Shown one piece after another: positions 40,403 to 48,943 of a stretch of 64,000 nucleotides of DNA (position 1 is the stretch's first letter; each line of letters starts with the position of its first letter). The stretch is from Actinoplanes sandaracinus (GTDB taxonomy: Bacteria > Actinomycetota > Actinomycetes > Mycobacteriales > Micromonosporaceae), in NCBI RefSeq assembly GCF_030009775.1, contig NZ_JASCTH010000012.1, forward strand, positions 106,924 to 170,923, given 5' to 3'. A program made the translations under genes and the position numbers. The notes below the pieces were generated by a model, which saw nothing but the letters and a program-made list of their open reading frames with translations, did not search any database and was not told the origin of the DNA.

Positions 40403-42310
40403 GTGAACCATCCCGGCACGGCCTGCGTTCACCATGACGTGCAGCCGACAGACCTCGCCGACCCCGCCACGCCCGACGAGCCCGAGACCCCCGGTACGCC
40501 CTCGGACACCACGCCGCCCGAGGCCCCGGCTGAGGAGAAGGCCGCCGAGGCGACCTCGGAGGAGCCCGCGGACGAGGCGCCGTCCGAAGAGCCGGCCGGC
40601 GAGACGCTTCCCGGCCAGCCCTTCACCGCCACACCGGCGGCCGGCGAAGCCACCCCCGAGGAGCCCGGCCGGGTACGCCGCTTCCTGCGCTCCACCGGGC
40701 TCTCCCACACCCTGAACGTCCTGGCGTGCGGGATGGTCTTCGTCGCGCTGCTCTACCCCAACGTGCTGCGCCGCCTCACCCTCGGCAACTTCGCCCGCAT
40801 CCCGGTCGAAGCCGCCGTCGGCATCCTCCTGCTGATCGTGCTGCCCCGCCGCCCGCGCATCGCCCTCGCCGGCGTCTCCGGCGCGATCCTCGGCTGGCTG
40901 ATCATCCAGAAGAGCCTGGACATGGGCTGGTTCCAGATCCTGGCCCGGCCCTTCGACGTCGTCCTCGACTGGGAACTCCTCGACGACACCTACGGCTTCA
41001 TCCGCGAGGCGTACGGCCAGGCCGGCGCCTACGCGGCAGCCGGCGGCGGCCTCCTGCTCGCCGTCGCCGTACCCGCGCTGATGATCTGGGCGGTCCTGCG
41101 GGTCGCCGCCATGCTGAACCGCAACCGCCGAGCCTCGGCCCTCGCCGCCTCCGGCATCGCCGCCACCTGGATGCTCACCTTCACCCTCGGCGTCCAACTG
41201 CTGCCCGACATCCCGGTCGCCGCCCGCAGCTCGGCCACCTACGCCTGGGACCGCGCCCTGCAGGCCCGCACCGGCATCGCCAACGAGGCGGCCTTCGCCG
41301 GCGAGGTGACCGTCGACGCGTTCCGCGACACCCCGCCCGACCGGCTGCTCACCGCGCTCAAGGGCAAGGACGTCATCTTCACCTTCGTGGAGAGCTACGG
41401 CCGCAACGCCGTCGAGGACCCCAGCCTCGCCGCCGGCACCGCCGCCGTCCTCAGCGACGGCGACGCCCAGCTCAAAGCCGCCGGGTTCGCCGCCCGCAGC
41501 GGCTGGCTCACCTCACCGACCTTCGGCGGCAACAGCTGGCTGGCCCACTCGACCCTGCTGTCCGGCCTGTGGATCAACAACCAGTCCCGTTACCGCAACC
41601 TCACCGCCAGCGACCGTCTCACCCTGACCAGCGCCTTCCGCAAGGCCAGCTGGGACACCGTCAGCGTCATGCCGGGCGCCACCCGCGCCTGGCCCGAAGG
41701 CGACTTCTACGGCTACAACCGGGTCTGGGACTCCCGCAACCTCGACTACCAGGGCCCCAAGTTCAGCTGGGCGCCGATGCCCGACCAGTACACCCTCAAG
41801 AAGTTCAACGACCTCGAGTACGCCAAACCCGGCCGCGCCCCGCTGATGGTCGAGATGCCGCTGGTCTCCAGCCACACCCCGTGGGCGCCGATCCCCGCGT
41901 TCATCGACTGGGACCAGGTCGGCGACGGCTCCGCCTACCACACCCTCCCCACCGACGGCGGCCAGAAGGCCGACATCTGGACCACCCCCGAACGGGTCCG
42001 CCGCGAGTACGGCAGGTCGATCCGCTACACCCTCACCACCCTGATTTCCTGGATCGAGAAGTACGGCGACGACAACCTGGTCCTCGTCTTCCTCGGCGAC
42101 CACCAGCCGTCCAGCGTGGTCACCGGCGACAACGCCAGCCGCGACGTGCCGATCACCATCGTCGCCAAGGACCCGGCGGTCCTCGACCGCATCGCGGACT
42201 GGCAATGGACCGAAGGCCTCAAACCCGCCACCGACGCCCCGGTCTGGCCGATGAACGCCTTCCGCGACCGTTTCCTCACCGCCTACGGCCCCGCCGGCGA
42301 CACCCGCTGA
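40403..42310 (+). CDS. membrane-bound sulfatase/phosphatase-superfamily hydrolase
   Basis: A 635-residue protein. Residues 1-90 are acidic and Pro/Glu-rich. Four to five membrane helices at about 105-270 follow, with a large external domain of the sulfatase/LtaS/alkaline phosphatase superfamily. Metal-site signatures include KGKDVIFTFVESYGRNAVED, the loop SPTFGGNSWLAHSTLLSG with the probable nucleophile near it, VEMPLVSSHTPWAP and LVLVFLGDHQPSSVV. By analogy it may transfer or cleave phosphodiester head groups at the cell surface. The GTG at 40403 is used, with a GTG at 40439 as alternative. Confidence 0.8.
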   Translation: MNHPGTACVHHDVQPTDLADPATPDEPETPGTPSDTTPPEAPAEEKAAEATSEEPADEAPSEEPAGETLPGQPFTATPAAGEATPEEPGRVRRFLRSTGLSHTLNVLACGMVFVALLYPNVLRRLTLGNFARIPVEAAVGILLLIVLPRRPRIALAGVSGAILGWLIIQKSLDMGWFQILARPFDVVLDWELLDDTYGFIREAYGQAGAYAAAGGGLLLAVAVPALMIWAVLRVAAMLNRNRRASALAASGIAATWMLTFTLGVQLLPDIPVAARSSATYAWDRALQARTGIANEAAFAGEVTVDAFRDTPPDRLLTALKGKDVIFTFVESYGRNAVEDPSLAAGTAAVLSDGDAQLKAAGFAARSGWLTSPTFGGNSWLAHSTLLSGLWINNQSRYRNLTASDRLTLTSAFRKASWDTVSVMPGATRAWPEGDFYGYNRVWDSRNLDYQGPKFSWAPMPDQYTLKKFNDLEYAKPGRAPLMVEMPLVSSHTPWAPIPAFIDWDQVGDGSAYHTLPTDGGQKADIWTTPERVRREYGRSIRYTLTTLISWIEKYGDDNLVLVFLGDHQPSSVVTGDNASRDVPITIVAKDPAVLDRIADWQWTEGLKPATDAPVWPMNAFRDRFLTAYGPAGDTR

Positions 42311-42323
42311 CCGCGCCCTGACC

Positions 42324-42369
42324 GCGGTGTGCGACGCCGGTCCCGAGCACCACGGGCGTCGCACACCGC
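42324..42369. terminator. 15-bp stem terminator between convergent genes
   Basis: GCGGTGTGCGACGCC (42324-42338) pairs perfectly with GGCGTCGCACACCGC (42355-42369) across a 16-base loop. It starts 13 bases after the hydrolase stop and could serve both convergent transcripts. Confidence 0.8.
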
Positions 42370-42467
42370 CCGGCGCCGGCGAGCCCCTCACCGAGAGGCG
42401 CTGGCCGGCCACCCGATGACGAGACCGGGTTGCGCGCCTCGTTCACCAGTGCGTCCGACTCACGTCC

Positions 42468-44339
42468 TCAGCGCCGGGGCCGCAGCACGGGGCGCAGGGC
42501 GTCCAGGACGGCCGGATTCTCGATGGTCGCCGGGACCGGCTCGTCGCGGCCGTCCGCGATGCCCCGCATCGTGCCCCGCAGGATCTTGCCCGACCGGGTC
42601 TTCGGCAGCGCGGCGACCACATCGATGCGCCGCAGCGCCGCCACCGGCCCCAGCCGTTCCCGCACCCACGCGACCAGCTCCGCCGGGGACGCCGCGTCGC
42701 CGTCGCGCAGCACCACGAGTCCGCGCGGCACCTGACCCTTCAGCTCGTCGGCGACAGCGATCACCGCGCATTCGGCGACCGCCGGGTGCGCGGCCAGCAC
42801 CTCCTCCATCGACCCGGTCGACAGCCGGTGACCGGCCACATTGATCACGTCGTCGGTGCGGCCCAGCACGTACAGATAGCCGTCGGCGTCGAACATCCCG
42901 CCGTCGCCGGTCAGGTAGGCGCCCTGGAACGCCGACAGGTACGACCGCACGTACCGTTCGTCGTCGCGCCACAGCGTCGGCAGGCAGCCCGGTGGCAGCG
43001 GCAGGTCGAGCACGATCGCGCCCTCCCGGCCGGGTTCGACGTCGGAGCCGTCCGGGGCGACGACCCGCACCCGGTAACCGGGCATCGGCACCGACGGGGA
43101 GCCCGGCCGGGTCGGCAGCGCCTCCAGGCCGCGCGGGCTCGCCGCGATCGGCCAGCCCGTCTCGGTCTGCCACCAGTTGTCGATCACCGGGATGCCGAGC
43201 AGCTCACCGGCCCACTCGTAGGTCCGGGTGTCGAGCCGCTCCCCCGCCAGGAACAGCAGCCGCAGACTGCTCATGTCACGCCCGGACAGCAGTTTGCCCT
43301 CCGGGTCCTCCTTGCGGACGGCCCGGATCGCGGTCGGCGCGGTGAACATGGCGGCCACCCGGTGCTGTTCGACGACCCGCCAGAACGCGCCCGCGTCGGG
43401 GGTGCCGACCGGCTTGCCCTCGTAGAGGACCGTGGTCGCGCCGAGCAGCAGCGGACCGTACACGATGTACGAGTGCCCGACGACCCATCCGACGTCGGAG
43501 GCGGCCCAGAAGACCTCGCCCGCCCGTACCCCGAAGATGTTCTCCATGGACCAGGCGACGGCGACCGCGTGACCGCCGTTGTCACGGACCACGCCCTTGG
43601 GTCTTCCGGTCGTGCCGGAGGTGTAGAGGATGTAGAGCGGGTCGGTCGCCGACACCGGCACGCAGCCCGCCGGTTCCGCGCCGGCGACCGCGTCCGTCCA
43701 GGTCAGATCGCGGCCGGGGAGCAGCGTGGCGGGCGCCTGCGGCCGTTGCAGAATCACGCAGTGCGTGGGCGTGTGCGCCGCCTCGGCCAGCGCCGCGTCG
43801 AGCATCGGCTGGTACGGCACGACCCGGCCGGCCTCCAGCCCGCAGGAGCTGGCGACGATCACCCGCGGCTGCGCGTCGTCGATGCGGGCCGCCAGTTCCC
43901 GGGCGCCGAACCCGCCGAAGACGACGGAGTGGACGGCGCCGAGCCGGGCGCAGGCCAGCATCGCGACGACGGCCTCCGGCACCATCGCCATGTAGATCAC
44001 CACGCGGTCGCCGCGGTCGACTCCGAGCCGGCGCAGCGCCCCGGCGAACAGCGCCACCTCGTCGCGCAGCTCCCGGTAGGTGAAGGTGCGCACCACTCCG
44101 GTGGCCGGGCTGTCGTGGATCAGGGCGGTCTGGTCGCCGCGTCCATTCTGGACGTGCCGGTCGAGGGCGTTGTGGCAGGTGTTCAGGGTGGCGCCGGGGA
44201 ACCATCGGAAGATCGGCGCCTCGGAGTCGTCGAGGATCCGGTCGGGCGGTTCGATCCAGTCGATGGCCGTGGCCGCGTCCCGCCAGAAGCCGGTGGGGTT
44301 GGTGATGCTCCGCTCGTACGCCTCTCGATATGCACCCAT
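42468..44339 (-). CDS. prpE: propionyl-CoA synthetase-like acyl-CoA ligase
   Basis: A 623-residue AMP-forming ligase. It has ILYTSGTTGRPKGVVRDNGG for ATP binding, the acetyl/propionyl-type NWWQTETGW motif, LTGDGGMFDADGYLYVLGRT, and the catalytic Lys in PKTRSGKILRGTMR. The order and ASDVGWVVGHSYIVYGPLL fit PrpE-type propionyl- or short-acyl-CoA synthetases. The enzyme activates the free acid to the CoA ester via an acyl-AMP. It stands next to the TetR and acyl-CoA dehydrogenase genes, which suggests a shared acyl-CoA degradation context. Confidence 0.85.
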   Translation of the reverse strand: MGAYREAYERSITNPTGFWRDAATAIDWIEPPDRILDDSEAPIFRWFPGATLNTCHNALDRHVQNGRGDQTALIHDSPATGVVRTFTYRELRDEVALFAGALRRLGVDRGDRVVIYMAMVPEAVVAMLACARLGAVHSVVFGGFGARELAARIDDAQPRVIVASSCGLEAGRVVPYQPMLDAALAEAAHTPTHCVILQRPQAPATLLPGRDLTWTDAVAGAEPAGCVPVSATDPLYILYTSGTTGRPKGVVRDNGGHAVAVAWSMENIFGVRAGEVFWAASDVGWVVGHSYIVYGPLLLGATTVLYEGKPVGTPDAGAFWRVVEQHRVAAMFTAPTAIRAVRKEDPEGKLLSGRDMSSLRLLFLAGERLDTRTYEWAGELLGIPVIDNWWQTETGWPIAASPRGLEALPTRPGSPSVPMPGYRVRVVAPDGSDVEPGREGAIVLDLPLPPGCLPTLWRDDERYVRSYLSAFQGAYLTGDGGMFDADGYLYVLGRTDDVINVAGHRLSTGSMEEVLAAHPAVAECAVIAVADELKGQVPRGLVVLRDGDAASPAELVAWVRERLGPVAALRRIDVVAALPKTRSGKILRGTMRGIADGRDEPVPATIENPAVLDALRPVLRPRR

Positions 44340-44418
44340 CCCCCGACGCTGCGCCCGCCCTCACGTTCTGTCCAGCATCCTAGGAGGCTAGTTCAAACGG
44401 ACCGGCCGGTCCTTCTCG

Positions 44419-45021
44419 TCAGGCTTGCGGGAACACTCGTTCCACCATCGTGACCAGGCTGACCGCGAGCAGCGCGTGCACCTGGTCACGGGTCAGCACT
44501 CCGCGCTTCAACCACTCCTGCGCCGTATAGACCGCCAGCCCCACATAGGCCCGCGCCATGCCCCGCAGCGCGGGAGGCGGCCGCCGTTCCATGCCCACCG
44601 CGCGCAGGATGCCGTCCGCCGCGATGTCGATCGCCTCCGCGATCACCTCGTCGACGTCGGCGTCCCCGGCCATCCCGCCGGCGCCGATCGCCGCGAGCCA
44701 CGAGGTGCTGTGCCGGGACACCACGTCGAGGAACCAGCCGACGATGGAGTCGGCCCGCTCGGCGAGATCACCCTGGGGAAGCTGCTCCAATGCCACCTCG
44801 GGCACGGTGAGCATCACTCGCACGACCTCCAGGTAGAGGTCCTTCTTCGTGCCGAAGTAGTGGTTCACCAGACCGCGGGCCACCCCGGCGTCCCGGGCCA
44901 CGTCCGTGGTGGAGACCTGCGCATACGGTTTCGACCCGAACAGGCGGATCGCGACCGACAGGATCTGCTCGCGCCGCGCGTCCGGTTCGAGCCGGCGCCG
45001 GCGCATCGCCTCGACACTCAC
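44419..45021 (-). CDS. TetR family transcriptional regulator
   Basis: A 200-residue regulator. The HTH is at about 16-60 (RREQILSVAIRLFGSKPYAQ, STTDVARDAGVARGLVNHYF, GTKKDLYLEVVRVML), with an all-helical ligand domain after it. The GTG at 45021 is used, with an ATG at 45006 as alternative. Divergent from the acyl-CoA dehydrogenase across a 63-bp nested dyad, it likely controls that operon and itself. An acyl-CoA ligand is plausible but not shown. Confidence 0.87.
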   Translation of the reverse strand: MSVEAMRRRRLEPDARREQILSVAIRLFGSKPYAQVSTTDVARDAGVARGLVNHYFGTKKDLYLEVVRVMLTVPEVALEQLPQGDLAERADSIVGWFLDVVSRHSTSWLAAIGAGGMAGDADVDEVIAEAIDIAADGILRAVGMERRPPPALRGMARAYVGLAVYTAQEWLKRGVLTRDQVHALLAVSLVTMVERVFPQA

Positions 45022-45042
45022 GGGGCCGACCCTACGGCACGT

Positions 45043-45116
45043 CGATTCATCGCGATGCGATATGCCCCTTTCATCGATGTCGTCATATCGCGGAACGATG
45101 AATCGCGGCGATTCAT
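45043..45116. promoter_or_regulatory. nested TetR-type operator region
   Basis: CGATTCATCG (45043-45052) mirrors CGATGAATCG (45096-45105). Inside, GCGATATG (45057-45064) mirrors CATATCGC (45084-45091) around the same centre, and CATCGATG (45072-45079) is itself a palindrome. A further half site CGATTCAT is at 45109-45116. The block fills the divergent tetR/acyl-CoA dehydrogenase promoter region. Confidence 0.65.
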
Positions 45117-45161
45117 ACCCGCGTTGTTGACACATCGCCAATAGTGCTCGATGGTGGGTCG

Positions 45162-46325
45162 ATGCCGACGCCTGGACTGGACGGTTACGTCGAACCGTGG
45201 CGCAAGCCGGAACACGACGACCTGGCCGAGCTCGCCCGCACCTTCTTCACCAAGGAGGTGGCGCCGCACGCCGAGCGCCTGGAGCGCCAGGGCCATCCGG
45301 ATCGCGAGCACTACCGCCGGGCCGGCGAGCTCGGCCTGCTCGGGCTCTCGATCCCGGAGCAGTACGGCGGCGGGGGTGGCGACTTCACCCACGAGGCCAC
45401 GCTGTTGCACGAACAGATGCTGGCCGGCGAGGGCAGCCTCGGCATCGCCGTGCACAGCGGGATCGTCACCGGCTACCTCAACGAGTACGGCACCGAGGAG
45501 CAGAAGCAGCGCTGGCTGCCCGGCCTGGTGGCGGGCGAGCTGGTCGGCGCGATCGCGATGACCGAGCCGGACGGCGGCTCCGACGTGCAGGCGATCCGCG
45601 CGAAAGCCGTCCGCGACGGCGACGACTACCTGGTCAGCGGCTCGAAGACGTTCATCACCAACGGCATCCTCGCGGACCTGCTGATCCTCGCCGTGAAGAC
45701 CGACACGTCCGCACGCGCGCACGGCATCTCGCTGCTGGTCTGCGAGCTGACCGGCGATCCCGAGGGCTTCCGCCGCGGCCGCAAGATCGAGAAGATCGGC
45801 CTGCACTCCAACGACACGGCCGAGCTGTTCTTCGACGGGCTCCGGGTGCCGGCCGCCAACCTGCTCGGCGCCGAGGGGTCCGGTTTCATCCAGATGATGC
45901 AGCAGCTGCCCCAGGAGCGCCTGGTCATCGGCGTCGGCGCGGTCGCCGCCATGCAGCGGGCCGTCGCGATGGCGACCGCCTACGCCAAGGAGCGCACCGC
46001 GTTCGGCAAGCCGCTGATCGGCCACCAGAACACCCGGATGGTCCTGGCCGAGGTCGCGACGCGGACCAGGGTGTCCCGGATCTTCCTGGACGACTGCATC
46101 CAGCGGCACGCCCGTGGTGAGCTGGACGTGGCGACCGCCGCGATGGCCAAGCTCTACCTGACCGAGGGCCAGTGCGAGGTCGTCGACCGCTGCCTGCAGA
46201 TCTTCGGCGGCTACGGCTACACGACCGAGTACCCGATCTCGAAGATGTACGCGGATGCCCGGGTCCAGAAGATCTACGGCGGCACGAACGAGATCATGAA
46301 GGAGCTGATTTCGCGTGTCCTCTGA
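45162..46325 (+). CDS. acyl-CoA dehydrogenase (long-chain type)
   Basis: A 387-residue flavoprotein of the acyl-CoA dehydrogenase family. It has GAIAMTEPDGGSDVQAIRAK for FAD/substrate, SGSKTFITNGILADLLI, and the ending VQKIYGGTNEIMKELISRVL, which matches long-chain enzymes rather than the YEGT of medium-chain ones. The catalytic Glu is therefore expected in LPQERLVIGVG, as in LCAD and IVD. The ATG at 45162 is chosen, with a GTG at 45144 as alternative. It overlaps the racemase gene by 11 bases. Confidence 0.9.
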   Translation: MPTPGLDGYVEPWRKPEHDDLAELARTFFTKEVAPHAERLERQGHPDREHYRRAGELGLLGLSIPEQYGGGGGDFTHEATLLHEQMLAGEGSLGIAVHSGIVTGYLNEYGTEEQKQRWLPGLVAGELVGAIAMTEPDGGSDVQAIRAKAVRDGDDYLVSGSKTFITNGILADLLILAVKTDTSARAHGISLLVCELTGDPEGFRRGRKIEKIGLHSNDTAELFFDGLRVPAANLLGAEGSGFIQMMQQLPQERLVIGVGAVAAMQRAVAMATAYAKERTAFGKPLIGHQNTRMVLAEVATRTRVSRIFLDDCIQRHARGELDVATAAMAKLYLTEGQCEVVDRCLQIFGGYGYTTEYPISKMYADARVQKIYGGTNEIMKELISRVL

Positions 46326-47388
46326 TCGCGGCCCGCTCGACGGCGTCAAGGTCGTCGAGCTGGCCGGCCTGGCGCCGGCCCCGTTCGGCTGCATGATCCT
46401 GGCGGACCTCGGCGCCGACGTGGTCCTGGTCGACCGCCCCGGCGGCACCGGGCCGGCCGGCCCGCTCCAGCGGGGCCGCCGCCAGGTCACCCTCGATCTC
46501 AAGAGCGAGAGCGGCATCGCCGGCCTGCTGGCCCTGATCGGCAAGGCCGACGTCCTGGTCGAGGGCTACCGTCCCGGCGTCGCCGAGCGCCTCGGCTTCG
46601 GCCCCGCCGAGTGCGAGAAGATCAACCCGGGGCTGGTGTACGCCCGGATGACCGGCTGGGGCCAGGACGGCCCGCTGGCGAAGGCCGCCGGTCACGACAT
46701 CGACTACATCGCGATCGCCGGCGCCCTGGAGCCGATCGGCCGCCCCGGTGAGCGCCCGCACGCCCCGATCAACCTGCTCGGCGACTTCGCCGGCGGCGGC
46801 ATGCTGCTGGCCGTCGGGGTGCTCGCGGCCCTGCTGGAACGGGCACGCTCCGGCCGCGGCCAGGTCGTCGACGCGGCGATGGTCGACGGCTCGTCCCTGC
46901 TGATGACCTTCCTGCACGGGTTCATCGCCGCCGGCAGATGGCCGGGCGGCCGCGGGCAGAACCTGCTCGACGGCGGCGCCCCGTTCTACGACACCTATCA
47001 GGCCTCCGACGGCGGCTATCTCGCGGTCGGCGCCCTGGAACCGCAGTTCTACGCCGCCCTGGTCAAGGGCCTCGGCCTGGACGACCTTCCGGCCCAGTTC
47101 GACGTCGCCGCCTGGCCCGAGCTGCGCCGGCGCTTCGCCGAACGGTTCCGCCTGCGCACCCGCGACGAGTGGGCGTCGATCTTCGACGGTCTCGACGCCT
47201 GCGTCAGCCCGGTCCTGTCACCGGCGGAGGCGCCGCTGCACCCGCACCACCAGGCGCGCAACGCCTTCGTCGAGGTGGACGGCGTCACTCAGCCGGCGCC
47301 GGCGCCGCGCTTCGGCCGCACCCCGGCGGCCACCCCCGAACCGGTCAGACCCGCGACGGTCCAGGACATCCTCTCCCGCTGGGGCTAG
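46315..47388 (+). CDS. alpha-methylacyl-CoA racemase / CoA-transferase family III
   Basis: A 357-residue family III protein. The N-terminus GVKVVELAGLAPAPFGCMIL and GLVYARMTGWGQDGPLAKAA are typical of AMACR. The catalytic His is in AAGHDIDYIAIAGALEPIGR, with the paired Asp expected near NLLGDFAGGG. It would interconvert (R)- and (S)-2-methylacyl-CoA so that the co-transcribed dehydrogenase can act on methyl-branched chains. The GTG at 46315 lies inside the end of the dehydrogenase gene. Confidence 0.87.
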   Translation: MSSDRGPLDGVKVVELAGLAPAPFGCMILADLGADVVLVDRPGGTGPAGPLQRGRRQVTLDLKSESGIAGLLALIGKADVLVEGYRPGVAERLGFGPAECEKINPGLVYARMTGWGQDGPLAKAAGHDIDYIAIAGALEPIGRPGERPHAPINLLGDFAGGGMLLAVGVLAALLERARSGRGQVVDAAMVDGSSLLMTFLHGFIAAGRWPGGRGQNLLDGGAPFYDTYQASDGGYLAVGALEPQFYAALVKGLGLDDLPAQFDVAAWPELRRRFAERFRLRTRDEWASIFDGLDACVSPVLSPAEAPLHPHHQARNAFVEVDGVTQPAPAPRFGRTPAATPEPVRPATVQDILSRWG

Positions 47389-47478
47389 ATCATCATCTGG
47401 TACGGCCAGCCGGCCCCCGAACGCACCGATCGGCGTCCCGGGCCCGCCGCGCGAGGTGGCGGCCGCCGGCCCGGACCG

Positions 47479-48546
47479 TCAGGCGGCCATGCGGCCGTGC
47501 TTCTCCCGGTACATCGCGGCGTCGGCCTCGGCGGTCAGGGCATCGAGCCCGGCCGCGTCACCGGCCGGGCGCAGCGCCACCCCGATGCTGACCCCGACGG
47601 TGACCTCGATGCCGTCGCCGAGCCCCGCCGGGCGGCGGACCGCCTCGCGGATGCGGTCGCAGGCGGCGGTGACCGCGGCCGCCCCGGCGCCGGGCAGCAG
47701 CACCAGGAACTCGTCACCGCCGAGCCGCCCGGCCAGCCCTTCCGAAACCAGCCCCTCCGCATCCAGCGCCGCCGTCAGGCGGACACCCATCTCGTGCAGC
47801 AACAGATCACCCGCCGCGTGCCCGTACGTGTCGTTGACCTGCTTGAACCCGTTCAGATCGAGCAACAACACCGCCAGCGGCCGGCCCGCGCACTCATCGG
47901 CGTACGCCGCCAGCTGCGCCCGGTTCGGCAACCCGGTCAGCGGATCGTGGGTGGCCTGGTGCTGCAACGCCCGCCGGGTCTCCTGGAGGGTGGTGAGCTG
48001 GCGGGCGAAGGCCGTCGACTGCGCACCGGCGATGATCGCGGTCATCGCGTTGACGCCGAGCACGAACGCGATGTCCGGCGAGCGGGGCAGCAGCAGGATG
48101 AAGGCCGCCGATGTCGCCACCATGGCCAGCAGCGCGCCCAGCAGCTGGTGCCGGATCGCGGCGATGGAGATGCTCAGGCCGAGAAGCGGCCAGGTGGTCT
48201 GCGAGAAGTCCCGCTCGGAGACGATCACGAACGCCACGATCGTCACGGTGTCGAACAGGACCTGGAGCGCGCTGAACGGTGGGTACCACCGTGAGTCCGG
48301 GCGTCGCCACGCGCACACGGCCAGCAGGTTCGCGCCGGCCATCAGCCCGAGGCCGAGCCAGCAGGCCATCGTCATGTCGGCGCTGAGGGTCTTCGGCGCG
48401 AAGTCGGTGAGGCCGCTCATGTAGACGACCGTGCAGAGCAGCCCGAAAGTGCGGGAGACGAGCCCGGCGGCTTCGACGGCCCGCCGCCGGGAGCGCAACG
48501 AGTCGTCGATCGACGGCACGGCCCGGCTGCCGGTCACCTTGCGCAT
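47479..48546 (-). CDS. membrane-bound GGDEF diguanylate cyclase
   Basis: A 355-residue protein with about five or six membrane helices (residues 35-180), then a GGDEF domain starting at HDPLTGLPNRAQLAAYADEC. The active site RLGGDEFLVLLPG is intact, and ends with LTAEADAAMYREKHGRMAA. It should make cyclic di-GMP. No RxxD inhibitory site is obvious five residues before GGDEF. The ATG at 48546 has GGGAGG a few bases upstream. A decayed copy of its C-terminus lies just upstream at 48590-48750. Confidence 0.88.
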   Translation of the reverse strand: MRKVTGSRAVPSIDDSLRSRRRAVEAAGLVSRTFGLLCTVVYMSGLTDFAPKTLSADMTMACWLGLGLMAGANLLAVCAWRRPDSRWYPPFSALQVLFDTVTIVAFVIVSERDFSQTTWPLLGLSISIAAIRHQLLGALLAMVATSAAFILLLPRSPDIAFVLGVNAMTAIIAGAQSTAFARQLTTLQETRRALQHQATHDPLTGLPNRAQLAAYADECAGRPLAVLLLDLNGFKQVNDTYGHAAGDLLLHEMGVRLTAALDAEGLVSEGLAGRLGGDEFLVLLPGAGAAAVTAACDRIREAVRRPAGLGDGIEVTVGVSIGVALRPAGDAAGLDALTAEADAAMYREKHGRMAA

Positions 48547-48589
48547 GCGCCTCCCATCGGCAGCAGACCGTCGCACCTTCCGGAAAACC

Positions 48590-48750
48590 TCACGCGGCCG
48601 ATCGGCCGCGCTTGTCGCGGTACGTGCCGGCGTCGGCCTCGGCGGTCAGCGCGTCCGGACCGGCCGGATGGCCACCCCGGCACTGACCCCGACCGTAACG
48701 TGACGGCCGTCGCCGAGATCGATCGGCTGCCGGATCACGTCCCGGATCCG
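48590..48750 (-). pseudogene. GGDEF domain C-terminal remnant
   Basis: In one minus-strand frame the sequence reads IRDVIRQPIDLGDGRHVTVG, then VSAGVAIRP, and stops at VRTR. In another frame it continues with DALTAEADAGTYRDKRGRSA to a stop at 48590. Together these match the last 55 residues of the neighbouring GGDEF protein, with a frameshift or small deletion between. The rest of the domain, including the catalytic motif, is missing. Nothing clear was seen in the remaining 193 bases up to 48943. Confidence 0.75.
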
Positions 48751-48943
48751 GGACCAGCGACGCGAAGCCCAGCGAGGTGGCGGCACGGCGCCGTTCGAGC
48801 GGCGCGTCGTCGTCGACGGGCCCTGGTGAGCGGCGGGTCAGCCGGGGCAGGGGTGTTCCATCGGCGGTCCCTTCGGGCCTCGAGTCGACGACGGGAGACG
48901 GGGCCGGCCGCCTTGCGGCGACCGGCCCCGTCCGGTGAACCAC

